Below, piece by piece: positions 26,919 to 35,400 of a stretch of 64,000 nt of DNA. Position numbers and translations under genes: made by a program. Location: positions 1-64,000 of the forward strand of contig CAAGMZ010000010.1 of assembly GCA_900771195.1 (NCBI GenBank), written 5' to 3'. How positions within the stretch are numbered: the stretch's first letter is position 1; every line of letters begins with the position of its first letter. A model generated the notes under the pieces. That model did not search any database, was not told the DNA's origin, and was given only the letters and a program-made list of their open reading frames with translations. The DNA comes from Lachnospiraceae bacterium. Lineage in GTDB: Bacteria; Bacillota; Clostridia; Lachnospirales; Lachnospiraceae.

Positions 26919-29213
26919 ATGTTAAGAGAAGGAATGTTTATAGCCAACAGATATGAGATCCTCGAAAAGATAGGTTCCGGAGGAATGGCTGATGTATATA
27001 GGGCTAAGTGTCATAAGCTCAACAGATTTGTTGCGGTTAAGGTGCTCAAGCCTGAGTATTGTGAAGATAAGACATTTGTTGCCAAATTCCGTGCAGAGGC
27101 ACAGGCTGCGGCAGGTCTCATGCATTCCAATATTGTTAATGTGTATGATGTTGGTGAAGAAAATGGCATATATTATATTATAATGGAGCTGGTTGAAGGC
27201 ATTACTCTTAAGAAATACATAGAGAAAAAGGGTAAGCTTGGAGTCCGCGAGGCGGTGAGCATTGCCATTCAGGTGGCACAGGGGATAGAGGCTGCACACA
27301 GCCATCATATAGTACACCGTGATATCAAGCCGCAGAATATTATTATTTCCAAAGAAGGCAAGGTTAAGGTCACTGATTTCGGAATAGCAAGAGCCGCTTC
27401 CGGAAATACTATTAATTCTGCCGTTATGGGCTCTGTTCATTATATTTCCCCGGAACAGGCAAGAGGCGGATACAGTGACGAGAAGAGCGATGTGTATTCG
27501 TTCGGAATAATGCTGTTTGAGATGCTTACGGGAAGGCTTCCGTTTGAGGGAGATACTACCGTTGCGGTTGCGCTTCAGCATATTCAGGATGATATGGTGT
27601 CACCACGCAAATATCTTCCGGATATTCCTGTAAGTGTTGAAAAAATAGTCCTCAAGTGTACGCAGAAGAAACCGGACAGAAGATACCAGAATATGACGGA
27701 CCTTATAGCAGATCTTAAGAGGTCACTTGTGACCCCTAATGAGGATTTTGTAGTGATATCATCTGCAATAGTTCCCGGCGGTCCCACGCAGCTTATCGGA
27801 GAGGAGGACCTTGCAGAGATTACACAGAAGGCTTCCAAGAAGGCTGTAGGCCCAAGTGTTATTGATCCCAATCATGATGATACAGACCAATATGACGAGA
27901 CCGTTGAAGCTGATGAGGACGGGAAAGAAGAAATTACTGAGGATGCCGGAGGCAGTGCCGGAGAACCGGAGCCGGAGGATGAGTTCGAGGAGGATGCCGC
28001 AGCATCAAAGAAGATAGACAGGGTAATTACTATTCTCGGAATTGCGGTGGGTGTTATTATACTCGTAATTACGATAATAGTTATTGTTAAAATGGCAAGA
28101 ATGTTCGGAAACAACAAGAAGCCTTCGAGTACTTCACCGGCACAGACTGTTGCAACCGACAATTCAAAGGAAGTCGAGGTTCCCAATCTTCTGGGCTACA
28201 CTTATGATGAGGCCAAAAAGAAGCTTGCAGAGCTTGGACTTGGCATCAATGAGAGACAGGAGAGCAGTGATCTTTACGAAGCAGGACTTATATTCAAGCA
28301 GAGCATTGACGCCGGACAGATGGTTGCGAAGAACACTACTGTCATTGTTTATATCAGTAAGGGCGCCACAAGCTTCGCCATGCCTAATGTTATAGGATAC
28401 GAACAGAGTTCTGCCGACGTTGAACTTCGTAATAAGAACCTTGATGTGACATATCAATTCGAGGAGACGACAGAGGAGTCACTTAAGGGTATAGTCAAGT
28501 CAACTGACCCTGAACCCGGAACCACGGTTAAATCAGGTGATAAGGTTACGGTTGTTGTATATAATCTTGCCACACAGCAGACAGAGATTGTGCCCGATGT
28601 TAAGGGTGAAACCAGAGAGAATGCCATAAGCATACTTAATGCGGCAGGATTTAACGAAATTGATTGCAACTATGAATACAGTGATACCGTGGATAAGGGC
28701 AAAGTAATTTCACAGTCCGGTGCAACGCCGGGGCAGGAAGCTCCTACAGAGGGAACCAAGATTGTCCTTGTTGTCAGCAATGGTCCTGAGGCTACGACGG
28801 AAGCTGTAACGGAGCCTGAGGAAACGGAAGGAGTCACAGAGGCACCTACAGAGGCAGAGACGGCTGCTCCTGCAGATATATTCCGGCTGTCAGCCAGCGT
28901 TGACTCAAGTGTGATTGAATCTGCAATTCAGAACCCTGCAGAAGGAACCGGTGTAACGCTTGTATTCTACTATAGCTACACGGATACGGCAGGAAATACT
29001 GTTAAGACAGGTCAGGTATCCTCCAGAACGCTGACCACTTACAGTGAAGTTACCGAAAAGGGTCCTTATGAGGTTGATGTGAAGGAATGCAGCGGAGTTG
29101 ATACATCCAAACCGGCAATTGTAATTATTGATGTCACCTACAACCAGAAAAACGGTGATGAACCGGTTTCCAATGTAACCAGGACTGTTACGGCAGATGC
29201 AGTGATAAATTAG
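26919..29213 (+). CDS. prkC: PASTA-domain Ser/Thr protein kinase PrkC
   Basis: 764-aa membrane kinase that senses muropeptides or lipid II and controls wall growth, division and germination. The kinase domain spans about 10-275: GSGGMADVYRA, VAVKVLKPE, HRDIKPQN, VTDFGIAR. An acidic juxtamembrane stretch precedes one membrane helix at about 369-392. Three PASTA repeats follow outside (about 418-484, 485-552 and 557-624), then a Thr/Glu/Pro-rich spacer. A C-terminal beta-rich domain of about 110 residues that I do not recognise ends the protein. Context (stp before, rsgA after) is canonical; RsgA is a known target of this kinase in Bacillus. Confidence 0.96.
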   Translation: MLREGMFIANRYEILEKIGSGGMADVYRAKCHKLNRFVAVKVLKPEYCEDKTFVAKFRAEAQAAAGLMHSNIVNVYDVGEENGIYYIIMELVEGITLKKYIEKKGKLGVREAVSIAIQVAQGIEAAHSHHIVHRDIKPQNIIISKEGKVKVTDFGIARAASGNTINSAVMGSVHYISPEQARGGYSDEKSDVYSFGIMLFEMLTGRLPFEGDTTVAVALQHIQDDMVSPRKYLPDIPVSVEKIVLKCTQKKPDRRYQNMTDLIADLKRSLVTPNEDFVVISSAIVPGGPTQLIGEEDLAEITQKASKKAVGPSVIDPNHDDTDQYDETVEADEDGKEEITEDAGGSAGEPEPEDEFEEDAAASKKIDRVITILGIAVGVIILVITIIVIVKMARMFGNNKKPSSTSPAQTVATDNSKEVEVPNLLGYTYDEAKKKLAELGLGINERQESSDLYEAGLIFKQSIDAGQMVAKNTTVIVYISKGATSFAMPNVIGYEQSSADVELRNKNLDVTYQFEETTEESLKGIVKSTDPEPGTTVKSGDKVTVVVYNLATQQTEIVPDVKGETRENAISILNAAGFNEIDCNYEYSDTVDKGKVISQSGATPGQEAPTEGTKIVLVVSNGPEATTEAVTEPEETEGVTEAPTEAETAAPADIFRLSASVDSSVIESAIQNPAEGTGVTLVFYYSYTDTAGNTVKTGQVSSRTLTTYSEVTEKGPYEVDVKECSGVDTSKPAIVIIDVTYNQKNGDEPVSNVTRTVTADAVIN

Positions 29214-29216
29214 TCT

Positions 29217-30095
29217 ATGCGTGGAAAGATTATTAAAGGAATAGCAGGGTTTTATTATGTACACACCGGTTCTGCCGGTGTGTACGAGTGTAAGGCCAAG
29301 GGAATATTCAGAAACCGGAATATTAAGCCGCTTGTCGGTGATAATGTTGAAATGGATGTTATAAGCGATTCGGAGCTTACAGGTAATATAACCGACATTC
29401 TCCCAAGGACCAATGAGCTTATCAGGCCGGCTGTGGCCAATATAGACCAGGCCCTGATTGTTTTTGCGTCTGTATCACCGGCGCCTAATTTTAACCTTCT
29501 CAGCAGATTTTTGATAATGATGCAGCAGAATGATGTTGACACTGTCATATGCTTTAATAAATGCGATGAGGCTGATGAGGAAAGAATTAAGGATTTGTGC
29601 CGTGTGTTCAGAGGATGCCACAACAGAGTGGTTATAACAAGCGCTGTTACCGGAGAGGGAATGGACATGCTTCGCAGTGAACTGTTGGGAAAGACCACTG
29701 CACTTGCCGGACCGTCAGGTGTAGGAAAGTCATCCATACTTAACAGTATTTTTCCTGATGCAAATTCTAGGACGGGCGAAATAAGCGCCAAAATAAACCG
29801 TGGGAGGCACACCACAAGGCACAGCGAGATATTCAATGTGGCCAAGGACACATATATAATGGATACACCGGGATTCACATCTCTCGATATGCTTCCCATG
29901 GAGCCGGAGCAGTTACGTTTTTATTTTGATGAGTTCGAATCATATGAGGGAAAGTGCCGGTTTAACGGGTGCGTGCATATTAATGAGCCGGATTGTGCAG
30001 TGAAAACTGCGGTGGCGGAAGGAAATATCGACAATATCAGATATGATATATATAAAGAGCTTTACAGCGAACTTAAGGACAAGAGGAAATATTGA
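29217..30095 (+). CDS. rsgA: Ribosome small-subunit GTPase RsgA
   Basis: 292-aa circularly permuted GTPase that proofreads late 30S assembly. An N-terminal OB fold (about 1-65) comes first. Permuted order is visible: G4 NKCD near residue 118, then G1 GPSGVGKSS near 165, then G3 DTPGF near 215. The C-terminal zinc knuckle shows Cys, Cys, His, Cys in CRFNGCVHINEPDC. It shares one base with the rpe start. Confidence 0.96.
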   Translation: MRGKIIKGIAGFYYVHTGSAGVYECKAKGIFRNRNIKPLVGDNVEMDVISDSELTGNITDILPRTNELIRPAVANIDQALIVFASVSPAPNFNLLSRFLIMMQQNDVDTVICFNKCDEADEERIKDLCRVFRGCHNRVVITSAVTGEGMDMLRSELLGKTTALAGPSGVGKSSILNSIFPDANSRTGEISAKINRGRHTTRHSEIFNVAKDTYIMDTPGFTSLDMLPMEPEQLRFYFDEFESYEGKCRFNGCVHINEPDCAVKTAVAEGNIDNIRYDIYKELYSELKDKRKY

Positions 30096-30748
30096 TGAAA
30101 AAATATCTTGCACCGTCAATTTTGTCAGCGGATTTTAAGATACTTGGAGAACAGGTGAACATTATAGATAAGGCCGGAGTGAAATATCTTCATCTGGACG
30201 TGATGGATGGGATGTTTGTGCCTAATATATCTTTTGGAATACCGGTCATTGCATCGCTCAGAAGCATGACGGATATGGTGTTTGATGTGCACCTTATGAT
30301 AAATGAGCCAATAAGATATATCAAAAATTTCCGTGATGCGGGGGCTGATATTATAACCGTTCATTATGAGGCAACGGAGGACATGACTGCCACGCTTGAA
30401 GAGATTAAAAAAACAGGGGCGATTCCCGGAATTGCCATAAATCCCGATACCTCTCCCGAAAAAATAATACCTTATCTTGACAGAGCCGGACTTGTGCTTG
30501 CCATGAGTGTTTTTCCGGGCTTCGGGGGTCAGAGGTTTATTGAAACCGTGTACGACAAGATAAAGGTTCTTGCGGATATAAGGAAAGAAAAAGGCTTTGA
30601 CTATATGATTGAGGTTGACGGCGGAATATCGTCTGTCAATGCCGGCAAAACGGCAGAATGCGGGGCGGATATTCTCGTTGCCGGTTCCGCGGTATTTAAA
30701 GGTGATATAGAATCCAATGTGAGAGAGATTTCAAAGGTGATTGAATGA
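30095..30748 (+). CDS. rpe: Ribulose-phosphate 3-epimerase
   Basis: 217-aa TIM-barrel enzyme of the pentose phosphate pathway interconverting ribulose-5-P and xylulose-5-P. It has HLDVMDGMFVPN near residue 35 (metal His and Asp), DVHLMI near 67, MSVFPGFGGQ near 140 and EVDGGI near 175. I chose ATG 30095, overlapping the rsgA stop by one base (TGATG), over the TTG at 30092. Overlaps thiN by 4 nt. Confidence 0.96.
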   Translation: MKKYLAPSILSADFKILGEQVNIIDKAGVKYLHLDVMDGMFVPNISFGIPVIASLRSMTDMVFDVHLMINEPIRYIKNFRDAGADIITVHYEATEDMTATLEEIKKTGAIPGIAINPDTSPEKIIPYLDRAGLVLAMSVFPGFGGQRFIETVYDKIKVLADIRKEKGFDYMIEVDGGISSVNAGKTAECGADILVAGSAVFKGDIESNVREISKVIE

Positions 30749-31395
30749 AGACACTGATTATTTCAGGCGGCAGATTCGATGAGAAATTTGCCGTCTCATT
30801 TTTAGCCCGGAATAAATATGATTATGTGATGGCCGTTGACAACGGAGGACTGAGCTATGCGTCAAGACTGGGGATAGTGCCTGACCTGGCAATAGGTGAC
30901 TACGATACGACGGGAGTTTATGTGCCGAAGACGGATATATGCACAAGGACAATAAGACTTATTCCGGAAAAAGATGATACTGACACGGAGGCTGCCCTTA
31001 ACAAGGCAGTGGAGCTTGGCCATGACATAGATATAATCTGTGCAACAGGGGGAAGAATCGACCATTTTCTTGCTAATATCCACAACCTTAAGATAGCGCT
31101 TGATGCAGGGATAAACGCAAGAATTGTTGATGCGGGAAATATAGTGTGTCTGAAGAACAGCAATTTTTCCATGAAGAAAAGTGACTATCCGGGTAAATAT
31201 GTATCTTTTGTGCCCTTTGACGGGCCGGTGACGGGATTAAAATTAAAGGGCTTTAAGTATCCCCTTGACGGGTACACCTTAAAGCCCGGAATATCACGCT
31301 GTATCAGTAATGAATTTATTGACGATACGGGATATGTTGAGTTTGATGGCGGATGTCTTATTGTCATAAATTCATCAGACGTTAAATCTGAATAA
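30745..31395 (+). CDS. thiN: Thiamine pyrophosphokinase
   Basis: 216-aa enzyme that converts thiamine to thiamine diphosphate with ATP. It has AVDNGGLSYA near residue 30, the acidic GDYDTTG near 52, DTDTEAALNKA near 76 and GGRIDHFLANIHNL near 98. Start overlaps the rpe stop (ATGA). The order rpe-thiN matches Bacillus rpe-yloS. The last 21 nt overlap the 3' end of the opposing ychF gene, with no room for a separate terminator. Confidence 0.94.
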   Translation: MKTLIISGGRFDEKFAVSFLARNKYDYVMAVDNGGLSYASRLGIVPDLAIGDYDTTGVYVPKTDICTRTIRLIPEKDDTDTEAALNKAVELGHDIDIICATGGRIDHFLANIHNLKIALDAGINARIVDAGNIVCLKNSNFSMKKSDYPGKYVSFVPFDGPVTGLKLKGFKYPLDGYTLKPGISRCISNEFIDDTGYVEFDGGCLIVINSSDVKSE

Positions 31396-32472
31396 GATGA
31401 CGTCGCCGTCTTTTACAACATATTCTTTTCCTTCAATGCCTACAAGACCTTTTTCCTTGGCAGCTGTGTATGAACCGCAGTCAAGGAGATCCTTGTAGTA
31501 CACAACCTCTGCCTTAATGAAGCCCCGCTCAAAATCACTGTGAATCTTTCCTGCGGCCTGTGGAGCCTTGGTGCCGTTCTTTATCGTCCATGCACGTGTC
31601 TCTGTGGGACCTGCGGTGAGGAAGCTTATAAGACCGAGAAGCTTGTAGCTGGCTTTGATAAGCTTGTCAAGACCGGACTCTTTAAGCCCCAGATCGTCAA
31701 GAAATTCTTTTTTCTCATCATCATCAAGCTCTGAAATTTCTTCCTCAAGCTTAGCACATACTGCGAATACTTCGCTGCCTTCTTTGGCGGCGTATTCACG
31801 AACCTTGTTTACATATTGATTGGAAGCGGCATCATCCGCAAGGTCATCTTCATTTACATTGGCTGCGTAGATAACAGGCTTTGCGGTGAGAAGGTCATAA
31901 GTACCCATGAGGGCTGCTTCATCATCATCTGCCGGAACGTAGCTTCGCGCGGAATTTCCCTGCTCAAGGTGTGCTTTCAGGGCTTCAAGGAGCTTTAGCT
32001 CTTTGGCAAGGTCCTTGTCATTTCTGGCGCCTCTTGCCACCTTTGCAATTCTTCTTTCTACAATGTCTATATCCGAAAAAATAAGCTCGTAATTGATTGT
32101 TTCTATATCTCTGGGCGGGTCTACCGAACCGTCGACATGGACCACATTGGAGTCCTCGAAGCAGCGGACCACATGAACGATTGCATCTGTCTCTCTTATA
32201 TGTGACAGGAACTGGTTTCCCAGACCTTCACCCTTTGATGCTCCCTTCACAAGACCTGCGATATCAACGAATTCAATAACAGCCGGGACTATTTTGGCTG
32301 AATCATAAAGGTTAGCCAGAAGCTTAAGTCTTTCATCAGGCACTGAAACGACACCTACATTGGGGTCGATTGTGCAGAACGGGTAGTTGGCTGCCTCGGC
32401 GCCGGCCTTGGTCAGCGAGTTAAAAAGTGTGCTTTTACCTACATTGGGTAATCCGACGATTCCTAATTTCAT
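31375..32472 (-). CDS. ychF: Redox-regulated ATPase/GTPase YchF (OLA1)
   Basis: 365-aa TRAFAC P-loop NTPase of the Obg group that binds ribosomes and, in studied cases, prefers ATP. It has GLPNVGKST at residue 7, PFCTIDPNVGVV near 35, DIAGLVKGASKGEGLGNQFL near 69-88, a helical hairpin domain, and a C-terminal TGS domain (about 280-365). Only minus-strand gene between 2.9 and 51.7 kb. It has its own promoter divergent from lgt. Confidence 0.97.
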   Translation of the reverse strand: MKLGIVGLPNVGKSTLFNSLTKAGAEAANYPFCTIDPNVGVVSVPDERLKLLANLYDSAKIVPAVIEFVDIAGLVKGASKGEGLGNQFLSHIRETDAIVHVVRCFEDSNVVHVDGSVDPPRDIETINYELIFSDIDIVERRIAKVARGARNDKDLAKELKLLEALKAHLEQGNSARSYVPADDDEAALMGTYDLLTAKPVIYAANVNEDDLADDAASNQYVNKVREYAAKEGSEVFAVCAKLEEEISELDDDEKKEFLDDLGLKESGLDKLIKASYKLLGLISFLTAGPTETRAWTIKNGTKAPQAAGKIHSDFERGFIKAEVVYYKDLLDCGSYTAAKEKGLVGIEGKEYVVKDGDVILFRFNV

Positions 32473-32528
32473 AACCTTTTATCCTTTCCATGGAGAAATC
32501 TCCGTATTTACATAAAACCACAAAGTAA

Positions 32529-32557
32529 AAGATAGCATAAAAAAGATATTTTCTCAA
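32529..32557 (-). promoter_or_regulatory. SigA-type promoter of ychF
   Basis: On the minus strand TTGAGA (32557-32552), 17-nt spacer, TATCTT (32534-32529), about 57 nt before the ychF start. A short palindrome (32492-32503, GGAGA-AA-TCTCC) lies in the untranslated leader. Confidence 0.5.
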
Positions 32558-32606
32558 TATGTTTTGGACAAAAATTTGGCATGAGGCTCCTTTTCCAATA
32601 AAAAGT

Positions 32607-32635
32607 TTGATATTTTGTATGTATTGTATTAGAAT
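32607..32635 (+). promoter_or_regulatory. SigA-type promoter of lgt
   Basis: TTGATA (32607-32612), 17-nt spacer, TAGAAT (32630-32635), 73 nt before the lgt start. Confidence 0.7.
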
Positions 32636-32708
32636 AAAGTCCGTAGTCGATTTGTGACGTTATGCTGCAGCCGGCTGCATTTGACAAAATTGTGAAGGAG
32701 ATAATGAA

Positions 32709-33776
32709 ATGGAAACTGGAATAATCAGATTCCCGAATCTGGGGTTTGAGGTAACGGTTGGAAGAGAGTTTTCGTTATTCGGCTTTAAGATTGCATATTA
32801 TGGCGTTACCATAGCCATAGCGATGGTATGTGGTGCGCTCATTGCTTACCACGAGGCCAAGAGGACGGGACAGAAGGTTGATGATTACATTGATTACACT
32901 ATTTTTGGCATAGTCGGCGGAATTGTGTGCGCAAGGATATATTATGTCATATTCCAGTGGGATCAGTATAAGGACGATTTGCTTCAGATATTTAACCTGA
33001 GAGCAGGAGGACTTGCAATATACGGAGGAATAATCGGTGCACTGATTGCTGCCGTGATAGTGTGCAGGGTCAAAAAGATGAAGCTTACCCGGTTTCTGGA
33101 CACGGCGGTGTTGGGACTCATTCTGGGTCAGATAATAGGACGCTGGGGAAATTTCTTTAACAGGGAGGCGTTCGGTACATATACCAATAACCTTTTTGCA
33201 ATGCAGATTCCCGTAGGTGAAGTGAGTGTGGCCAATGAGATTACGGATGCGATGCTTGTTACCGTCAACGGAGCAACATTTGTCCAGGTACATCCCACAT
33301 TTTTGTATGAAAGTATGGGCAACCTGCTCATACTTATACTGCTCCTTATTTTCAGGGACAAAAAGAAGTTTTACGGTGAGACCTTCTGCAGATACCTTAT
33401 CGGATATGGCTTCTTAAGATTCTGGATTGAGGGTCTCAGGACGGACCAGCTTCAGCTTGGTAACGGAATACCGGTATCAAGACTTTTGTCTGCAGTGCTT
33501 TGCGTAGGTACGCTGATTTTTGTGATTATTATGAGAATAAAGCTTCACGGCAAGCCGTCACTTGTAGCACCGGTTCCTAAAAAAGCCGGCAAAGGCGCCA
33601 AGGCTTCCGAAGATACAGCCAAGGAGCAGATGGAAGAGGTTCAGGAGTTTATGGAAGAAGTGGATTCTGATGTTATGGATACAGCGGAGAGCGTAAAGGC
33701 TGAAGCTGACCCCGAAAAAGATGCTTCGGACACAGATTCTTCAGATAGTGATGGAGATGAGAAATCTGACCGGTAA
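32709..33776 (+). CDS. lgt: Prolipoprotein diacylglyceryl transferase
   Basis: 355-aa membrane enzyme that transfers diacylglycerol from phosphatidylglycerol to the lipobox Cys of lipoproteins. Seven hydrophobic segments and the family motifs GGLAIYGGIIGA near residue 100, GRWGNFFNREAFG near 142 and HPTFLYES near 195 are seen. The last 70 or so residues are an acidic Lys/Glu/Asp tail absent from shorter homologues. Start at 32709 has AAGGAG 8 nt upstream. The 3' end overlaps a lipoprotein gene. Confidence 0.95.
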   Translation: METGIIRFPNLGFEVTVGREFSLFGFKIAYYGVTIAIAMVCGALIAYHEAKRTGQKVDDYIDYTIFGIVGGIVCARIYYVIFQWDQYKDDLLQIFNLRAGGLAIYGGIIGALIAAVIVCRVKKMKLTRFLDTAVLGLILGQIIGRWGNFFNREAFGTYTNNLFAMQIPVGEVSVANEITDAMLVTVNGATFVQVHPTFLYESMGNLLILILLLIFRDKKKFYGETFCRYLIGYGFLRFWIEGLRTDQLQLGNGIPVSRLLSAVLCVGTLIFVIIMRIKLHGKPSLVAPVPKKAGKGAKASEDTAKEQMEEVQEFMEEVDSDVMDTAESVKAEADPEKDASDTDSSDSDGDEKSDR

Positions 33777-34686
33777 AAAGACACTGCTTCTCGTTGTGCT
33801 GTTGTATGTCACATTGTTAACTGCCGGGTGCAGCAAAAGCTTAGGTGATGCATTGGCATATGAGCAGGAGACGGGAAATGATGGGATAGCGTATGACCTT
33901 GATGGCAACAGGTATTTTGACAGTAAGCTTAAGGGATGTGGTTATGGTACTGTTGAGAGCATTACCTATCACTCTGACGTGACCGGAAGTGACAGACATG
34001 CCAGGATATGGCTTCCTGAGGGCTATGACGGTAATGAATGCTTTCCGGTGCTTTATCTTTTGCACGGGATGGACGGGGATGAAAATTCATGGCTTAGGAA
34101 GGATGCGGATATCATACTGGAAAATCTTCACTATCTGAATGGTGCACCCGAAATGGTGGTGGTGTTTCCCAACTGTAATGTGAATGCCGGTGAGGATATC
34201 GCGAAATGCAGCTGGCCGGAGATAGTGGATACTTTTGACCTGGTGGGTCAGGATATAACTGATAACCTGATGCCTTATGTGAATGAACACTATAAGGTAT
34301 TGACGGACAAAAATAACACCGCAATAGCAGGAAATTCGCTTGGCGGCAGGGAGGCACTTATGACAGCCTTCACATATCAGGACATTTTTGGGTATATCGG
34401 AGCTTTTTCAACGATAACCCCGCTTGCAGATGCTTCGTCAGAATATCCGGAGGCAAAGCTTGCAATGAAAGAATTCAGGATAGATGAGAACTCCGACGGC
34501 TTCAGGCTGATTATGATGAATGTCGGGAATAAGGACCCGTATATAGAAAATTCCCATAATGTAGACAGGAGCCTGTCAGATGCGGGTATAGAGCATATTT
34601 TTTATGTGATGGACGGCAGACACAATGACAGGGTATGGCAGAATTCGATTTACAACTTCGGACGGCTGATATTCAACGATAAATAA
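33751..34686 (+). CDS. Lipoprotein esterase (esterase D / PF00756-like alpha/beta hydrolase)
   Basis: About 311 aa. The N-terminus is a lipoprotein signal: basic start, hydrophobic LLLVVLLYVTLLT, lipobox TAGC, so it is probably anchored outside the membrane by Lgt. The mature part is a serine hydrolase of the putative-esterase family (tributyrin, feruloyl or acetyl-xylan type members), with RIWLPEGYDG, LLHGMDGDENSW, the nucleophile Ser in AGNSLGG near residue 200 and a likely catalytic His in DGRHNDR near 293. Start is ATG 33751 or 33757; neither has a clear ribosome site, and both lie inside lgt, suggesting coupled translation. Substrate unknown, perhaps a plant polysaccharide ester. A terminator follows. 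Confidence 0.85.
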   Translation: MEMRNLTGKKTLLLVVLLYVTLLTAGCSKSLGDALAYEQETGNDGIAYDLDGNRYFDSKLKGCGYGTVESITYHSDVTGSDRHARIWLPEGYDGNECFPVLYLLHGMDGDENSWLRKDADIILENLHYLNGAPEMVVVFPNCNVNAGEDIAKCSWPEIVDTFDLVGQDITDNLMPYVNEHYKVLTDKNNTAIAGNSLGGREALMTAFTYQDIFGYIGAFSTITPLADASSEYPEAKLAMKEFRIDENSDGFRLIMMNVGNKDPYIENSHNVDRSLSDAGIEHIFYVMDGRHNDRVWQNSIYNFGRLIFNDK

Positions 34687-34758
34687 TCATACCGGTGTGG
34701 GATATGTCCCCACATTTCCACCACTTTTTTACAAGTATAACAAAACAGAATGATTAAG

Positions 34759-34799
34759 ACCGGAAATTGCTTTAGATTAAGCAGTTTCCGGTTTTTTTT
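34759..34799 (+). terminator. Rho-independent terminator after the lgt-esterase unit
   Basis: 5' arm 34759-34772 pairs with 34779-34792 over 14 pairs (one G-U), six-base loop TAGATT, then a run of T to 34799. It separates the lgt unit from the dcw cluster. A weaker imperfect hairpin (TGTGGGA with TCCCCACA, about 34696-34714) lies just before it. Confidence 0.9.
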
Positions 34800-34826
34800 G
34801 TATGTAAAAAATTTGTAAAAATCCTC

Positions 34827-34855
34827 TTGCTATTTCCATTGAAATGGTATAGAAT
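34827..34855 (+). promoter_or_regulatory. SigA-type promoter of the dcw cluster
   Basis: TTGCTA (34827-34832), 17-nt spacer, TAGAAT (34850-34855). Transcription would start near 34862, at the edge of the MraZ operator repeats. Confidence 0.75.
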
Positions 34856-34862
34856 GACCTTA

Positions 34863-34908
34863 CAGGTGGTGGAAAGTGCAACTTTGTGTGACAAAGTGGA
34901 GCGAAGTG
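34863..34908 (+). promoter_or_regulatory. MraZ operator: five GTG-centred repeats at exact 10-bp steps
   Basis: Hexamers CAGGTG, AAAGTG, TTTGTG, AAAGTG and GAAGTG start at 34863, 34873, 34883, 34893 and 34903, so GTG falls on the same face of the helix five times. Known MraZ sites are short G-rich direct repeats with 10-bp spacing just upstream of mraZ (TGGGN in E. coli, AAAGTG-like in mollicutes). Placement directly after the -10 box predicts autorepression. Confidence 0.82.
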
Positions 34909-34950
34909 GTGAATTTCTTATAACGGCACATGCAGAAGGGAGTGATAACA

Positions 34951-35388
34951 ATGTTCATGGGTCAGTACAACCATTCTATTGACACCAAGGGACGTGTTAT
35001 CATACCGGCTAAGTTCCGTGAGAAGCTCGGCGATTCGTTTATTATCACCAAGGGACTTGACGGATGTCTTTACGGCTATGCAGATGCTGAATGGAAAGCA
35101 TTTGAGGAAAAGCTGTCGACGCTGCCTATCACCAATAAGGACGCAAGACAATTCACAAGATTTTTCCTGGCAGGCGCTGCGGAGTGCGAGCTGGACAAGC
35201 AGGGAAGAATACTTATTCCTTCGGTTTTAAGAGAATTTGCGGGACTTGACAGGGATGTTGTTCTTGTGGGCTCTGCCAGCAAGATAGAAATCTGGAGCAA
35301 GGAACGCTTTGACAGCTCCAATGCTGAGTACGAAGACAATATGGACGAGATTGCAGCTCATATGGAAAGTCTCGGTTTCTCAATTTAG
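34951..35388 (+). CDS. mraZ: Transcriptional regulator MraZ
   Basis: 145-aa DNA-binding protein, first gene of the dcw cluster, usually forming ring-shaped oligomers that repress its own operon. It has two SpoVT/AbrB-like halves: DTKGRVIIPAKFRE near residue 10 and DKQGRILIPSVLREF near 85. Start at 34951 has GGGAG 8 nt upstream; the longer in-frame ATG at 34930 lies before that site and adds no conserved sequence. Phased operator repeats lie upstream. Confidence 0.96.
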   Translation: MFMGQYNHSIDTKGRVIIPAKFREKLGDSFIITKGLDGCLYGYADAEWKAFEEKLSTLPITNKDARQFTRFFLAGAAECELDKQGRILIPSVLREFAGLDRDVVLVGSASKIEIWSKERFDSSNAEYEDNMDEIAAHMESLGFSI

Positions 35389-35400
35389 GAGGCAGAAGGC

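Noticed and set aside
34715..34726. Inverted copy of the MraZ-like GTGGTGGAAA sequence before the terminator
   Set aside because: GTG spacing there is not 10 bp and it lies upstream of the promoter, on the far side of a terminator; probably chance.
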